NCBI RefSeq assembly: GCF_000300275.1
Contig: NZ_AMRN01000007.1
Coordinates: 220,541-284,540 of the forward strand
DNA: 64,000 nt
Source of the DNA: Thalassospira profundimaris WP0211
GTDB taxonomy: Bacteria > Pseudomonadota > Alphaproteobacteria > Rhodospirillales > Thalassospiraceae
Direction: 5' to 3'
The notes under the pieces were generated by a model. It ran no database searches. It had not been told where the DNA came from and saw only the letters and a program-made list of their open reading frames with translations. The translations under genes were made by a program, and so were the position numbers. Shown here one piece after another: positions 46,963 through 58,602 of the stretch (position 1 is the stretch's first letter; every line of letters starts with the position of its first letter).

Positions 46963-48402
46963 TTACATCCCAAACAGCGATGCCGCGGCAACAGCTGCGC
47001 TATCCATCAGCGGGTTCGGGAAGAAGACGAAGGCCAGGATGATGATCGTGGCAACCGCCATGATGACATTCATCTCGGTACCATTGCGATCAAAGCCTTC
47101 GACCGGCTCGTCGAAATACATGACCTTGATGATACGCAGGTAGTAATAGGCACTGACGACCGAGGTCACCAAACCAATAACTGCAAGCGTCACAAGACCG
47201 GCATCGACGGCTGCCTTGAAGACATAGAACTTGCCAAAGAAGCCAGCCAGCGGCGGGATACCTGCCATCGAGAACATGAAGATCGCAGTGATCGCGGCCA
47301 TCAACGGCTTGGTTTTCGCAAGACCGGCAAGATCGGTGATTTCCTCGTTCATACGGTCGTTACGACGCATGCACAGGATGACGGCAAAGGTGCCAAGGTT
47401 CATGACAAGGTAGATACCCAGATAAACCAGAACACCGGTGACACCTTCCTGCGTGCCTGCGGCCAGACCGACAAGTGCGAAACCAACGTGACCGATGGAC
47501 GAATAGGCCATCAGACGTTTGATGTTTTCCTGACGCAGGGCTGCAAAGGAACCAACCGCCATCGACAGAATGGAGATCAGGACAATGATCTGCTGCCAGT
47601 CTTCAACAGCACCGCCAAACGGACCAACGGCAACGCGGATGAACAGTGCCAGACCGGCAATCTTCGGGGCAACCGCAAAGAAGGACGTGACCGGGGTCGG
47701 CGCACCTTCATAAACGTCCGGGGTCCACATGTGGAACGGAACGGCGGAAACCTTGAAGCACAGACCGGCAAAGATGAAGGCCAGACCAACCAGCGCACCC
47801 AGCGGCAGTTCACCACCGACAAGGGTATTGCCCAGAACGGTGAAGTTCGTGGTGCCGGTAAAGCCATAGACCATCGACATGCCATACAGCAGGATGCCCG
47901 AGGCGATCGAACCGAGGATGAAGTATTTCAGACCCGATTCCGTCGAACGCACGGTGTCACGGCGGATGGCAGCGACAACATAAAGTGCAAGCGACTGCAG
48001 TTCGAGGCCAAGATACAGCGACAGCATATCGGTTGCCGATACCATCGCCATCATGCCAAGGGTGGCAAGAGAGATCAGGATCGGGAACTCGAAGCGTGCC
48101 ATGTTTTCACGCTCGGCAAAGTTCATGGCCATGATAATGCCGGTTGCAGAACCGATCAGGATCAGGACCTTGCAGAACTTGGCAAACGGATCAGCACTGA
48201 ACTGACCAAAGAATGCCGAACCACCATCACCCATTACCACCAGTGCGATGGTAATGACCTGGGCGGCCACTGCCAGCAAGGATACGGTGCGGAAGGATTT
48301 GTCCTTGCCGGCGAAAACCCCAAGCATCAACAGCGCCAAGGCAGAAACTGCCATAAACATTTCGGGCAGCGCGGCCCCGAGGTTGAGCATAGAAACTCCC
48401 AT
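46963..48402 (-). CDS. nuoN: NADH-quinone oxidoreductase subunit N
   Basis: 479 aa from ATG 48402, which has GAGGGGA at 6-base spacing; TTG 48417 and ATG 48408 are open alternatives. Antiporter-like proton-pumping subunit in the membrane arm of complex I, polytopic, with conserved PDVYEGAPTPVTSFFAVAPK and the KRLMAYSSIGHVGF segment. It starts 11 bases after the nuoM stop and is the last nuo gene. Confidence 0.96.
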   Translation of the reverse strand: MGVSMLNLGAALPEMFMAVSALALLMLGVFAGKDKSFRTVSLLAVAAQVITIALVVMGDGGSAFFGQFSADPFAKFCKVLILIGSATGIIMAMNFAERENMARFEFPILISLATLGMMAMVSATDMLSLYLGLELQSLALYVVAAIRRDTVRSTESGLKYFILGSIASGILLYGMSMVYGFTGTTNFTVLGNTLVGGELPLGALVGLAFIFAGLCFKVSAVPFHMWTPDVYEGAPTPVTSFFAVAPKIAGLALFIRVAVGPFGGAVEDWQQIIVLISILSMAVGSFAALRQENIKRLMAYSSIGHVGFALVGLAAGTQEGVTGVLVYLGIYLVMNLGTFAVILCMRRNDRMNEEITDLAGLAKTKPLMAAITAIFMFSMAGIPPLAGFFGKFYVFKAAVDAGLVTLAVIGLVTSVVSAYYYLRIIKVMYFDEPVEGFDRNGTEMNVIMAVATIIILAFVFFPNPLMDSAAVAAASLFGM

Positions 48403-48413
48403 GTTCATTCCCC

Positions 48414-49931
48414 TCAATTCGCAGCCAGCTGGGCGGCTTGTGCCGCTGCAGCCTGGGCCGTTTCGACCTGGTTGACGAGGTTCTCAACCGAGACATGCAT
48501 GATGTCGAGGAAGGAGACCGGATAGACCCCCATCCACAGAACGATGATCACCAGCGGTGCAAAGATAATCCATTCACGCGGGCTCAGATCGAGGATGGTT
48601 TTCAGGTTCTCTTTGGTGAGTGCCCCGAAAATAATCCGGCGATAGAGATACAGCGCATAGGCCGCACCAAGGATCAGACCGGTTGCCGCAAAGAAGGCGA
48701 CCCAGGTGTTGGCTTCGAACGCACCAAGAAGTGCGAGGATTTCACCAACGAACCCGCCCGTACCCGGCAGACCAACCGATGCCATGGTGAAGAACATGAA
48801 GATCAGTGCGTAGCTCGGCATACGGTGGACAAGACCACCATAAGCGTCGATTTCGCGGGTATGGATACGGTCATAGACCACACCGACACACAGGAAGAGT
48901 GCACCGGAAACCACACCGTGGCTGAGCATCTGGAAGATCGACCCTTCGATACCATGCTGGTTAAAGGTGAATGCACCGATGGTCACAATCCCCATATGGG
49001 CGACCGACGAATATGCAATCAACTTTTTCATGTCCTGCTGCGCAAGGGCGACCAGCGACGTGTAGATGATTGCAACAATCGACAGCGTGAAGACGAGCGG
49101 TGCGAAGGTTTCAGATGCCAGCGGCATCATCGGCAGCGAGAAACGCAGGAAACCGTAACCACCCATTTTCAACAGCACGCCAGCCAGGATCACAGAACCA
49201 GCCGTCGGTGCCTCAACGTGGGCATCGGGCAGCCAGGTATGGACCGGCCACATCGGTACCTTGACGGCAAACGATGCAAAGAAGGCCAGCCACAGCCAGA
49301 GCTGCATATTATAATCGAAGCCGTATTCCATCAGGGTCGGGATATCGGTAGTGCCCGCTTCGAAATACATCGCAAGCAGTGCCACCAGCATCAGGACCGA
49401 ACCAAGAAGGGTATAAAGGAACAGCTTGAACGCGGCATAAACGCGACGCTGACCACCCCAGACGCCGATGATGATGAACATCGGGATCAGGACGCCTTCG
49501 AAGAACAGATAGAACAGCAGACCGTCAAGGGCACTGAACATGCCGACCATCATCGTTTCAAGAACGAGGAAGGCGATCATGTATTCCTTCACGCGCTTCT
49601 GGATGGCTTCCCAAGCCGACAGGATACAAATCGGTGTCAGGAAGGTCGCCAGCAGGACGAACAGAACGGAAATACCGTCAACGCCCATGTGATAGGAAAT
49701 GTTCAGACCCGGCATCCAGTCCGCCTGCTCGACGAACTGGAAATCTGCGGTCGTTGCATCGAAGTTCACCCACAGCATCAAGGATACGAGGAACGTGAAC
49801 CCCGAGGTCCAAAGCGCAACCCAACGGGAATTGCGGGCAACAGTCGCCTCTTCACCATTGATCAGTAGCAGCAGGGCTGCACCGACCAGCGGCAGGAAAG
49901 TGACGATCGAAAGAATTGGCCAATCACTCAT
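48414..49931 (-). CDS. nuoM: NADH-quinone oxidoreductase subunit M
   Basis: 505 aa antiporter-like membrane subunit. Family blocks are [28 protein letters not shown] and [20 protein letters not shown] (each named in part). The Lys in the first block region and the Glu near the N-terminal third ([10 protein letters not shown]) fit the proton path. It lies 6 bases after nuoL. Confidence 0.97.
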   Translation of the reverse strand: MSDWPILSIVTFLPLVGAALLLLINGEEATVARNSRWVALWTSGFTFLVSLMLWVNFDATTADFQFVEQADWMPGLNISYHMGVDGISVLFVLLATFLTPICILSAWEAIQKRVKEYMIAFLVLETMMVGMFSALDGLLFYLFFEGVLIPMFIIIGVWGGQRRVYAAFKLFLYTLLGSVLMLVALLAMYFEAGTTDIPTLMEYGFDYNMQLWLWLAFFASFAVKVPMWPVHTWLPDAHVEAPTAGSVILAGVLLKMGGYGFLRFSLPMMPLASETFAPLVFTLSIVAIIYTSLVALAQQDMKKLIAYSSVAHMGIVTIGAFTFNQHGIEGSIFQMLSHGVVSGALFLCVGVVYDRIHTREIDAYGGLVHRMPSYALIFMFFTMASVGLPGTGGFVGEILALLGAFEANTWVAFFAATGLILGAAYALYLYRRIIFGALTKENLKTILDLSPREWIIFAPLVIIVLWMGVYPVSFLDIMHVSVENLVNQVETAQAAAAQAAQLAAN

Positions 49932-49937
49932 CGCCCG

Positions 49938-51941
49938 TTAACCCATCTTCCAAATTGTGTAGGAGACCAGCGCTGCAATGCCGATCAGCATCGCAAATGC
50001 ATAGTGATAGACGAAACCACTCTGAATGGCGCTGACGCGACGTGCGATGTTACGGCAAGCAGCTGCCACACCATCCGGACCGCAACCATCAATGATGGCA
50101 CCATCCCCTGATTTCCAGAAGCCATAGCCCAAAGCAAAAGCCGGCTTGACGAAAATCTTGTCATAGAGCTCGTCGAAGTACCATTTGTTCAGCGCGAAGC
50201 GGTAAACACCGTTGAAGGTGTTGGCCAGCGTGCGCGGAAGCGACGGTACGAGCTTGTACATGACAATCGCAAGCGACAGACCGGTGATCATGGCAACAAA
50301 CGGTGCCCATTTCACCCAACCCGGAACATGGTGTGCATTTTCCAGAGCGTTGTGACCTTCAGCCATGAAGAGTGCGCCATTCCAGAAGGTCAGCATTTCT
50401 TCAAAGTCGCCGCCACCGAACCAGTCCTTGGCGAACCAGCCGGCAAAGACAGCACCGACGGTCAGGAACAGGAGCGGACCTGTCATAATCGCCGGGCTTT
50501 CATGCACGTGCGCCATGGTGCGTTCATCGGCACGCGGTGCGCCGAAGAAGGTCAGGAAGATCAGACGCCAGCTATAGAACGAGGTCATCAGAGCCGCAAG
50601 GATACCCGCCCAGAACGCATACAGGCCAACGCCGGTATGTGCCCCATAGGCGCTTTCAAGGATAAGGTCCTTGGAATAGTAACCCGCGAAGCCCGGAACA
50701 CCAGTAATCGCAAGCGTCCCAATCACCATCACAGCAAAGGTCAGCGGAACCATTTTGGCGATGCCGCCCATCTTGCGCATGTCCTGTTCATCAGACATGG
50801 CATGGATGACCGAACCGGCACCAAGGAACAGAAGCGCCTTGAAGAAGCCGTGCGTCATCAGGTGGAAGACACCCGCCGAATAAGCCGACACGCCGCAAGC
50901 AAAGAACATGTAGCCCAGCTGCGAACAGGTCGAATAGGCAATGACGCGCTTGATGTCGTTCTGAACACAGCCGATGGTCGCAGCGAAGAACGCCGTCGAT
51001 GCACCAACGATGGTCACGATCATCAGGGTGGTTTCAGCATATTCAAAGATCGGCGACAGACGCGCGACCATGAACACACCGGCCGTCACCATGGTTGCCG
51101 CGTGAATAAGGGCGGAAACCGGGGTTGGGCCTTCCATTGCATCCGGAAGCCATGTGTGCAGACCAAGCTGTGCCGATTTACCCATCGCGCCGATGAACAG
51201 CAGGAAGCAGGTGATCTCAAGGGCTGAGAATTCATGGCCCAGGAACATCAGGGTCGTGCCCGCGACTTCTTCGGCATTGCCAAAGATGACGTCGAACTGA
51301 ACGCTGTCGAACAGGACATAAACCGCAAAGATACCAAGGGCAAAGCCGAAGTCACCGACACGGTTGACGATGAAGGCTTTCATCGCAGCCGCCGACGCCG
51401 ACGGTTTGGAATACCAGAAACCGATCAGAAGGTACGACGCCAGACCAACGCCCTCCCAGCCGAAGAACAGCTGGATCAGGTTGTCGGCGGTAATCAGCAT
51501 CAGCATCGCAAAGGTGAACAGGCTGAGATACGCCATGAAGCGCGGCTTGTCCGGGTCATGCGACATATAGCCGATGGAATAGATGTGAACCATCGAGGAC
51601 ACGCCGGTGACAACAATCAGCATCACACAGGTCAGCGTATCGATACGCAGCGACCAGGACGCATCAAAGCTGCCCGACGAAATCCAGGTAAACAGTTCAA
51701 TCACAACCGGGTTGCCACCCAAGGCAACATCGACAAAGGCAAAGATCGAAATCACAAAGGCAATCACGACACCGGCAACGGTGACCAGCTGTGCCAGACG
51801 ATCCGACGAGGACACACCATGATGGTGATGACCATGGCCGTCATGCGGGGCATCCTTTGCGGTCGACATGGCGCCGACCAGCGTGATGGCCCCGGCAAGG
51901 ATTGCCGCGATCAGGGGCAGGAATACAATCAACGGATACAT
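49938..51941 (-). CDS. nuoL: NADH-quinone oxidoreductase subunit L
   Basis: 667 aa, the distal pump subunit of complex I with the long lateral helix expected near the C-terminus. Blocks [44 protein letters not shown] (in parts) and [18 protein letters not shown] are intact. The loop near residue 35-45 carries a His-rich run ([10 protein letters not shown]) that could bind metal. It starts 7 bases after nuoK. Confidence 0.97.
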   Translation of the reverse strand: MYPLIVFLPLIAAILAGAITLVGAMSTAKDAPHDGHGHHHHGVSSSDRLAQLVTVAGVVIAFVISIFAFVDVALGGNPVVIELFTWISSGSFDASWSLRIDTLTCVMLIVVTGVSSMVHIYSIGYMSHDPDKPRFMAYLSLFTFAMLMLITADNLIQLFFGWEGVGLASYLLIGFWYSKPSASAAAMKAFIVNRVGDFGFALGIFAVYVLFDSVQFDVIFGNAEEVAGTTLMFLGHEFSALEITCFLLFIGAMGKSAQLGLHTWLPDAMEGPTPVSALIHAATMVTAGVFMVARLSPIFEYAETTLMIVTIVGASTAFFAATIGCVQNDIKRVIAYSTCSQLGYMFFACGVSAYSAGVFHLMTHGFFKALLFLGAGSVIHAMSDEQDMRKMGGIAKMVPLTFAVMVIGTLAITGVPGFAGYYSKDLILESAYGAHTGVGLYAFWAGILAALMTSFYSWRLIFLTFFGAPRADERTMAHVHESPAIMTGPLLFLTVGAVFAGWFAKDWFGGGDFEEMLTFWNGALFMAEGHNALENAHHVPGWVKWAPFVAMITGLSLAIVMYKLVPSLPRTLANTFNGVYRFALNKWYFDELYDKIFVKPAFALGYGFWKSGDGAIIDGCGPDGVAAACRNIARRVSAIQSGFVYHYAFAMLIGIAALVSYTIWKMG

Positions 51942-51948
51942 ATCTGCC

Positions 51949-52257
51949 TTACCCCTTCATCATGTTGATGTCTTCAACCGCGATGGTGCCGCGGTTACGG
52001 AAATAAACGACCAGGATCGCCAGACCAATTGCCGCTTCAGCCGCAGCAACCGTCAGAACGAATATGGTAAATACCTGTCCGACGAGGTCGCCGAGGAACG
52101 ACGAGAACGCGACCAGATTGATATTGACCGCCAGCAGCATCAGCTCGATCGACATCATGATGATGATGACGTTCTTGCGGTTCATGAAGATGCCGAAGAT
52201 CCCGAGTGTGAAAAGGATCGCCGCGACGGTCAGATAATGTGCAAGACCGATTTCCAT
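51949..52257 (-). CDS. nuoK: NADH-quinone oxidoreductase subunit K
   Basis: 102 aa with three membrane segments. The buried Glu residues of the central pathway are present ([11 protein letters not shown] and [12 protein letters not shown]). It shares one base with the nuoJ stop and abuts nuoL. Confidence 0.97.
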   Translation of the reverse strand: MEIGLAHYLTVAAILFTLGIFGIFMNRKNVIIIMMSIELMLLAVNINLVAFSSFLGDLVGQVFTIFVLTVAAAEAAIGLAILVVYFRNRGTIAVEDINMMKG

Positions 52258-52865
52258 CAGATCCCCCTTCCGACCGGAACTTTTTTGACTTCAAGCGTAT
52301 CAGCGCGGGTACGCTTGACCTGCTCGGAGATTTTCTGACGACGGACACCTTCACGGTGACGCAGTGTCAGGACAATTGCGCCAATCATCGCAACAAGCAG
52401 AACCAGACCAGCCGCCTGGAAGATGTATGCGTAATCGGTGTAGATCAGTTGACCGAGTGCTTCGACGTTGGTCAGACCTGCCGGTGTCGGCTGCGCGAGA
52501 ACCGCGACCGCCTCGTCGGTTAGGGTCCAGCCAGCGCCAACCAGTGCCAGTTCGACAAACAGAACAACCGCGATCAGAACGCCGATCGGCAGATAGTTCA
52601 AAAAGCCCTGACGCATTTCGACAAAGTTAATGTCGAGCATCATGACGACGAACAGGAACAGGACTGCAACCGCGCCGACATAGACGACGACCAGCAGCAT
52701 GGCGAGAAACTCGGCACCCAGCAGGACGAAAAGTCCGGCTGCGTTAAAGAATGTCAAGATCAGCAACAGTACCGAATGCACCGGGTTGCGAACGGTCACA
52801 ACCGCAGTCGCGGACAAGACCGCGACGGTAGCAAACAGGTAAAAAGCCAAAGCCTGTACGACCAT
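52257..52865 (-). CDS. nuoJ: NADH-quinone oxidoreductase subunit J
   Basis: 202 aa, five hydrophobic segments, with [18 protein letters not shown] (the pi-bulge helix of complex I) near residues 60-77. The C-terminal tail is basic and soluble. It begins 83 bases after nuoI; this gap has no gene. Confidence 0.96.
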   Translation of the reverse strand: MVVQALAFYLFATVAVLSATAVVTVRNPVHSVLLLILTFFNAAGLFVLLGAEFLAMLLVVVYVGAVAVLFLFVVMMLDINFVEMRQGFLNYLPIGVLIAVVLFVELALVGAGWTLTDEAVAVLAQPTPAGLTNVEALGQLIYTDYAYIFQAAGLVLLVAMIGAIVLTLRHREGVRRQKISEQVKRTRADTLEVKKVPVGRGI

Positions 52866-52948
52866 AAGGTACCCCCTTGGCGAACCGTTGCTGCCCCAAT
52901 GGCTTACAACGGCCCATGAACTCTCTTTCTAACGATCAGACGCGACAC

Positions 52949-53437
52949 TTACCGATAAGGTGCGTCTGCCTCCAATCGTGCAGCAAGCTCGGCTTCCCAA
53001 CGCTCGCCGTTTGCCAGCAGCTTGTCCTTGTCATAGAACAGCTCCTCGCGGTTTTCGGTTGCGAACTCGAAGTTCGGACCTTCGACGATGGCATCCACCG
53101 GGCAGGCTTCCTCGCAGAAGCCACAATAGATGCATTTCGTCATATCAATGTCGTAACGCGTGGTACGACGCGAACCATCGTTGCGCGGTTCGACCTCAAT
53201 GGTGATGGCCTGTGCCGGGCAAATGGCTTCGCAAAGTTTGCAGGCGATGCAACGCTCTTCGCCGTTCGGGTAACGGCGCAGTGCGTGTTCGCCACGGAAA
53301 CGCGGGCTCAGCGGACCTTTTTCGTACGGGTAGTTGATCGTCACCTTGGGCTTGAACATATATTTCAAGGTGAGCGCCATTCCCGAAACGAGTTCCGCGA
53401 GCAGGAAGCTCCGGGCCGTCCGATCAATAAATGACAT
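52949..53437 (-). CDS. nuoI: NADH-quinone oxidoreductase subunit I
   Basis: 162 aa iron-sulfur protein with two 4Fe-4S motifs: Cys63, 66, 69 and 73 ([12 protein letters not shown]), and Cys102, 105, 108 and 112 ([12 protein letters not shown]). These are clusters N6a and N6b, which pass electrons to NuoB. The length and the N-terminal amphipathic helix fit the alphaproteobacterial and mitochondrial (TYKY) type. Confidence 0.97.
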   Translation of the reverse strand: MSFIDRTARSFLLAELVSGMALTLKYMFKPKVTINYPYEKGPLSPRFRGEHALRRYPNGEERCIACKLCEAICPAQAITIEVEPRNDGSRRTTRYDIDMTKCIYCGFCEEACPVDAIVEGPNFEFATENREELFYDKDKLLANGERWEAELAARLEADAPYR

Positions 53438-53468
53438 CGTTTACCTCTCTCTTTCCGATGCGCGGCGA

Positions 53469-54482
53469 TCAGGCCGGGACCTTGTCAAAAACAACGAGGA
53501 ACGTGGCAACCAGCATGACCCATGCGAAGGACAGCGGCAGGAAGATTTTCCAGCCCAGACGCATCAGTTGGTCATAACGGTAACGCGGGAAGGTTGCACG
53601 GACCCACAGGAAGATGAACAGAACGAAGCAGATCTTGATGATGAACCAGATTGCGCCCGGGATGAATTCGAGGAACGGCAACGGCGCGCTCCAGCCACCC
53701 AGGAACAGAATGGCGCACAGGCCACTCATCAGGATCATGTTCGCGTATTCACCCAGGAAGAACAGCGCAAAGGTCATCGCCGAATAGTCGACGTTATAAC
53801 CCGAGACCAGTTCGGCTTCCGCTTCGGGAAGGTCAAACGGTGCGCGGTTGGTTTCTGCCAGAATGGATACGATGAAGACGATGAACATCGGGAAGTGATA
53901 AACGAAGTTCCACTCCCAGATACCACCGACCTGCCCGCGGACAATGTCGCTGAGATTCAGCGAACCGGTCGTCAGCAGAACCGAGATGATGATCAGGCCA
54001 ATCGAAATCTCATACGAAACCATCTGGGCGCCGGAACGCAGCGCACCAAGGAAGGCGTATTTGGAGTTCGATGCCCAACCGGCCATCACGATACCGTAAA
54101 CACCCAGCGAAGAAATCGCGAAGATGTAAAGAATACCGACATTCAGATCGGCCAGAACCATACCCTCGTCGAACGGAATAACCGCCCAGGCAATGATTGC
54201 CAGAATAAAGGTCAGCATCGGGGCGATGATGAACACGCCCTTGTTCGCGCTGCTCGGAATGATTGTTTCTTTCAGAAACAGCTTCAAACCATCGGCAAGC
54301 GGCTGCAGAAGGCCAAACGGCCCCACAACGTTCGGGCCCTTACGGAGCTGAATAGCACCGATGACCTTACGCTCGGCGTAGGTCAGATAGGCGACAGCAC
54401 CCAGCAACGGCAGGACAATCGCCAGAATTTTGGCGACGATCCAGACGAGCGGTTCAATATATCCGTCCCAAAGAAGTTCCAT
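53469..54482 (-). CDS. nuoH: NADH-quinone oxidoreductase subunit H
   Basis: 337 aa membrane subunit forming part of the quinone chamber. [32 protein letters not shown] (in parts) and [22 protein letters not shown] are signature blocks. An 87-base gap with an 11-bp hairpin separates it from nuoG. Confidence 0.97.
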   Translation of the reverse strand: MELLWDGYIEPLVWIVAKILAIVLPLLGAVAYLTYAERKVIGAIQLRKGPNVVGPFGLLQPLADGLKLFLKETIIPSSANKGVFIIAPMLTFILAIIAWAVIPFDEGMVLADLNVGILYIFAISSLGVYGIVMAGWASNSKYAFLGALRSGAQMVSYEISIGLIIISVLLTTGSLNLSDIVRGQVGGIWEWNFVYHFPMFIVFIVSILAETNRAPFDLPEAEAELVSGYNVDYSAMTFALFFLGEYANMILMSGLCAILFLGGWSAPLPFLEFIPGAIWFIIKICFVLFIFLWVRATFPRYRYDQLMRLGWKIFLPLSFAWVMLVATFLVVFDKVPA

Positions 54483-54539
54483 CGGTCAAACCGTATCTTT
54501 TGCGTTTCGTCCCAAAATTGGGACACCCCCTTGCGGGAT

Positions 54540-54562
54540 GAGCGACGATCAGATCGTCGCTC
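54540..54562 (-). repeat. Intercistronic hairpin between nuoG and nuoH
   Basis: GAGCGACGATC and GATCGTCGCTC form a perfect 11-bp inverted repeat separated by one base, 7 bases after the nuoG stop. A second small inverted repeat (GTCCCA...TGGGAC) lies at 54509-54524. There is no T run, so an mRNA processing or stability element is more likely than a terminator. Confidence 0.5.
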
Positions 54563-54569
54563 CCCTTAC

Positions 54570-56630
54570 TCAGGCAACCTTCTCGGCAGCCGCATCCTTG
54601 ACAAAGGCCTCAGTACATTTGGCCATCGTCACCGAAGCACGGCTGATCGGGTCGGTCATATAGAAATTGCGAACCGGCGATACGAAGCCATCAGACTTCA
54701 TGTCACCTGACACACCGAAATCGGTCCATTCTGCCTTGGTCGGAACGTTCAGCGACGCAAAGGTCGGGCTGAGTTCCACCATACGCGAGCGAACGGCATC
54801 GATATTGTTGTATGGCAGGGTCAGATCCAGCGCACCGGAAAGTGCACGAACAATCGCCCAGTCCTCACGCGCGTCACCAACCGGGAAGATCGCACGCCAG
54901 CCCTGCTGGGCGCGGCCTTCGGTGTTGACATAGGTGCCATTCTTTTCCGTGTAAGCAGCACCCGGCAGGATCACGTCGGCTGCCTGTGCACCGGCATCGC
55001 CCATCGCACCCTGGTAAATGACAAATGCCTTTTCCAGTTTGCTCATGTCGACTTCGTCGGCACCGAGAAGATAGACAACCTCGATATCGCCTTTGGCAGC
55101 ACCATCGAGAATGTCATTGGTTACCAGACCGCCCTCACCCGGCACGAAGCCAAGATCAAGGCCGCCAACACGTGATGCCGCAGTGTGCAGAACGTTAAAG
55201 CCGTTCCATTCACCGGAAACCATGCCGTATTTCTCGGCAATGGCGCGGGTGGCAGCAAGAACCGCGTCACCGTCTTCACGGTTAAGCGCGCCCATACCGA
55301 CAATGATCATCGGCTTTTCAGAAGCCTTGAGAACCTTGGCGAACTCGTTCTTGCCATCCAGGATTTCGTGGAGGGTTTCCGGACCGGCACCAAGATAATC
55401 GTTCTTGTAGGTCGGATCCCACTTTTCACCAATGATGCCGACCTTGAAATCGCCAGCTGTCGTGCGCCAGCGTTTGCGCAGACGGGAATTGATGATCGGC
55501 GCTTCGGCACGAACATTGGCACCAACGATCAGGCAGGCATCTGCCTCGTCAATACCGGCAATCGTGCTGTTGAAGATATAGGAGGCACGCGGACCACCGA
55601 TCTTCGATCCGTCCTGTCGGCAATCAAGGTTCGGCGAACCAAGTTTACCCATCAGATCTTTCAGCGCGGTCATCGATTCACAATCGACCGTGTCACCCGC
55701 AAGAGCGGCAATTTTCTTGCCATCCAGGCCAGAAACCTTTGCCTTGATCGCAGCAAATGCTTCGTCCCAGCTTGCCGGCTGCAGCTTGCCATCCTTGCGA
55801 ACATACGGACGGTCAAGGCGCTGACGTTTCAGGCCATCAATGGCGTAACGGGTTTTGTCCGAAATCCATTCTTCGTTGATGTCTTCGTTGGTGCGCGGCA
55901 AAACGCGCATCACTTCGCCGGTACGGGCATCGATACGAATGTTCGAGCCAACCGCGTCCATGACATCGACGCTATCAGTTTTCTTGAGCTCCCACGGACG
56001 CGCGGTAAAGGCATACGGCTTGGAGGTCAGAGCACCGACCGGGCACAGGTCAACCAGGTTGCCTGAAAGCTCGGAGTTGATGGAGGCTTCGATATACGGT
56101 CCGACTTCGGTGTCCTCGCCACGGTAAACAGCACCCATGGTGCCGACACCGGCGACTTCCTCGGAGAAGCGAACGCAACGGGTGCAGTGGATGCAACGGG
56201 TCATGATCGTTTTGACGATCGGGCCCAGTTCCTTGTCCTTTACCGCACGTTTTTTCTCGGCGTAACGTGACGAGTCAAAACCATAGGCCATGGCCTGGTC
56301 CTGAAGATCACATTCACCACCCTGGTCACAAATCGGGCAATCCAGCGGGTGGTTGATCAGCAGGAATTCCATCACGCCGTTGCGTGCCTTTTTCACAAGG
56401 TCGGAATCGGTTTTGATCACCATTCCATCTGCCGCAGGCATGGCGCAGGATGCGACCGGTTTCGGCGCACGTTCCATTTCCACCAGACACATACGGCAGT
56501 TGCCGGCGATTGACAGGCGTTCGTGATAGCAGAAACGCGGGATTTCCTTACCGGCCTCTTCACAGGCCTGAAGGACTGTCGCCCCGGCTTCTACTTCAAC
56601 TTCAATACCGTCAACTGTTAGTTTCGGCAT
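54570..56630 (-). CDS. nuoG: NADH-quinone oxidoreductase subunit G
   Basis: 686 aa. The N-terminus holds a 2Fe-2S ferredoxin domain (Cys34, 45, 48, 62), then a His/Cys 4Fe-4S site and DCPICDQGGECDLQD, and the CIHCTRCVRF cluster. The large C-terminal molybdopterin-oxidoreductase-like domain carries no cofactor in this family. It carries electrons from NuoF/E towards NuoI. It starts 27 bases after nuoF. Confidence 0.97.
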   Translation of the reverse strand: MPKLTVDGIEVEVEAGATVLQACEEAGKEIPRFCYHERLSIAGNCRMCLVEMERAPKPVASCAMPAADGMVIKTDSDLVKKARNGVMEFLLINHPLDCPICDQGGECDLQDQAMAYGFDSSRYAEKKRAVKDKELGPIVKTIMTRCIHCTRCVRFSEEVAGVGTMGAVYRGEDTEVGPYIEASINSELSGNLVDLCPVGALTSKPYAFTARPWELKKTDSVDVMDAVGSNIRIDARTGEVMRVLPRTNEDINEEWISDKTRYAIDGLKRQRLDRPYVRKDGKLQPASWDEAFAAIKAKVSGLDGKKIAALAGDTVDCESMTALKDLMGKLGSPNLDCRQDGSKIGGPRASYIFNSTIAGIDEADACLIVGANVRAEAPIINSRLRKRWRTTAGDFKVGIIGEKWDPTYKNDYLGAGPETLHEILDGKNEFAKVLKASEKPMIIVGMGALNREDGDAVLAATRAIAEKYGMVSGEWNGFNVLHTAASRVGGLDLGFVPGEGGLVTNDILDGAAKGDIEVVYLLGADEVDMSKLEKAFVIYQGAMGDAGAQAADVILPGAAYTEKNGTYVNTEGRAQQGWRAIFPVGDAREDWAIVRALSGALDLTLPYNNIDAVRSRMVELSPTFASLNVPTKAEWTDFGVSGDMKSDGFVSPVRNFYMTDPISRASVTMAKCTEAFVKDAAAEKVA

Positions 56631-56657
56631 GTCTCAATCCCTCTCAACAGGCCTCTC

Positions 56658-57938
56658 TCAGGCCGCGATCCGTGCGCGATATTCCTTGATCCGACGTTCC
56701 ATTTCGGGACGGAAGTGACGGATAAGGCCCTGAATCGGCCATGCAGCAGCATCGCCAAGCGCACAAATGGTGTGGCCTTCGACCTGTTTGGTCACATCCC
56801 ACAACAGATCAATCTCATCGAGCGTGGCTTCGCCGCGAACCATGCGCGTCATCATGCGCATCATCCAGCCGGTACCTTCACGGCACGGCGTGCACTGACC
56901 ACAGCTTTCATGCTTGTAGAATTCCGACAGACGCGCGATCGCGTAGACAATGTCAGTCGACTTGTCCATGACGATGACAGCAGCGGTCCCAAGACCGGAG
57001 CCGACTTCACGCAGACCGTCAAAGTCCATCAGAACGTCATCACAGACGTCTTTGGGCATCAGCGGAACAGATGAACCGCCCGGAATAACCGCAAGAAGGT
57101 TGTCCCAGCCGCCGCGAACGCCGCCGCAATGCTTTTCGATCAGTTCCTTGAGCGGGATGCTCATGGCTTCTTCGACAGTGCACGGCTTTTCAACGTGACC
57201 GGAAATGGCAAACAATTTGGTGCCGTGGTTGTTTTCACGGCCAAACCCGGCGAACCACGAACCGCCACGACGCAGAATGGTCGGAACAGCAGCAATCGAT
57301 TCGACGTTGTTCACCGTGGTCGGGCAACCGTAAAGGCCTGCGTTCGCCGGGAACGGCGGTTTCAGGCGCGGCTGACCCTTTTTACCTTCGAGGCTTTCGA
57401 TCAGGGCGGTTTCTTCGCCACAGATGTAAGCACCGGCACCGAGATGCAGGTAAAGGTCAAAGTCCCAACCCGAACCACAGGCGTTTTTACCGATCAGACC
57501 AGCTTCATAAGCCTCGTCAATCGCGCGCTGCAGGTTGGATGCCTCGTGATAGAATTCACCACGGATATAAATATAGGCCGCATGCGCATTCATCGCGAAG
57601 CTGGCCAGAAGGCAACCTTCGACCAGAGTGTGCGGATCATTGCGCATGATTTCGCGGTCTTTACAGGTCCCCGGCTCGCCTTCGTCGGCATTGACGACAA
57701 GGTAGCTCGGACGACCATCGGATTCCTTGGGCATGAAGGACCATTTGAGGCCGGTCGGGAAGCCTGCGCCCCCACGACCACGCATACCGGATGCTTTCAT
57801 CTCATCGATGATCCAGTCGCGGCCTTTTTCGATCAATGCCTTGGTACCATCCCAGTTGCCACGGGACTGCGCGCCTTTAAGGCCGAAATCCTGGAAACCA
57901 TACAGGTTGGTAAAGATACGATCCTTATCCTGCAGCAT
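56658..57938 (-). CDS. nuoF: NADH-quinone oxidoreductase subunit F
   Basis: 426 aa from ATG 57938 ([18 protein letters not shown]), one base after the nuoE stop. It binds NADH and [39 protein letters not shown] and [19 protein letters not shown]. The 4Fe-4S N3 motif is [12 protein letters not shown]. Confidence 0.97.
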   Translation of the reverse strand: MLQDKDRIFTNLYGFQDFGLKGAQSRGNWDGTKALIEKGRDWIIDEMKASGMRGRGGAGFPTGLKWSFMPKESDGRPSYLVVNADEGEPGTCKDREIMRNDPHTLVEGCLLASFAMNAHAAYIYIRGEFYHEASNLQRAIDEAYEAGLIGKNACGSGWDFDLYLHLGAGAYICGEETALIESLEGKKGQPRLKPPFPANAGLYGCPTTVNNVESIAAVPTILRRGGSWFAGFGRENNHGTKLFAISGHVEKPCTVEEAMSIPLKELIEKHCGGVRGGWDNLLAVIPGGSSVPLMPKDVCDDVLMDFDGLREVGSGLGTAAVIVMDKSTDIVYAIARLSEFYKHESCGQCTPCREGTGWMMRMMTRMVRGEATLDEIDLLWDVTKQVEGHTICALGDAAAWPIQGLIRHFRPEMERRIKEYRARIAA

Positions 57939-57939
57939 A

Positions 57940-58602
57940 TCAGGCGTCCCCTTCGCTTGCATCAGCATCCTGCGGGGCTGCGCCGCAGCCACAGAATGCC
58001 TTCAGAACCTTCGGACCATCGATCGGCTCGCACCCTTTGCGGCCGCTCTGCGGACCGGCTTTCGGCTTCTCGCCCTTTTTGAGGACATCGAGGATGGCCT
58101 TGGTCGTTTCCGGCGTCAGGTCTTCGTAATAATCGTCGTTGATCTGCATCATCGGTGCGTTGACACACGCCCCAAGGCATTCGACTTCGATCATGGTGAA
58201 CTGACCGTCTTCGGTGGTTTCACCAACGCCAATGCCGAGTTCCTTTTTGCAGGTATCGACAACGTCGGCAGAACCGCGAAGCCAGCACGGCGTCGTGGTG
58301 CAAACCTGGATGAAGTTCTTACCCACCGGGGCAAGGTTATACATCGTATAGAAGGTTGCGACCTCGTAGACGCGAATGGCCGGCATTTCGAGCATGTCGG
58401 CAATGTAATCCATTGCGACGGTCGGAACCCAGTTACCTTCGGTCTGACGCTGTGCCAGATCAAGCAGCGGCATGACCGCGCTCTGCTGGCGGCCTTCCGG
58501 ATACTTGGCGATGATCTTCTTTGCCTTTTCCTGATTTTCAGGCGTGAAAGCAAAGCTGGTCGGCTGAAGCTCTTTCGGAGCTGGTCTTCTCAAATGGCTC
58601 AT
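57940..58602 (-). CDS. nuoE: NADH-quinone oxidoreductase subunit E
   Basis: 220 aa thioredoxin-like 2Fe-2S subunit with ligands Cys101, Cys106, Cys142 and Cys146 ([20 protein letters not shown]). The C-terminus has an extension after about residue 165 (KGCEPIDG ... [18 protein letters not shown]) with two extra Cys, as in other alphaproteobacteria. It overlaps nuoD by 4 bases (ATGA). Confidence 0.96.
   Translation of the reverse strand: MSHLRRPAPKELQPTSFAFTPENQEKAKKIIAKYPEGRQQSAVMPLLDLAQRQTEGNWVPTVAMDYIADMLEMPAIRVYEVATFYTMYNLAPVGKNFIQVCTTTPCWLRGSADVVDTCKKELGIGVGETTEDGQFTMIEVECLGACVNAPMMQINDDYYEDLTPETTKAILDVLKKGEKPKAGPQSGRKGCEPIDGPKVLKAFCGCGAAPQDADASEGDA

Noticed and set aside
46954..48525. 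Long plus-strand ORF (523 aa) opposite nuoN
   Set aside because: It is the mirror frame of nuoN; the predicted protein is low-complexity, rich in Arg, Gln, Asp and His, with no domain.
48438..49868. Long plus-strand ORF (476 aa) opposite nuoM
   Set aside because: Codon-bias shadow of a well-supported membrane subunit; no ribosome site and no protein-like pattern.
53334..54710. Plus-strand ORF of 458 aa across nuoI/nuoH/nuoG
   Set aside because: Crosses three real genes and a hairpin; composition is that of an antisense frame.
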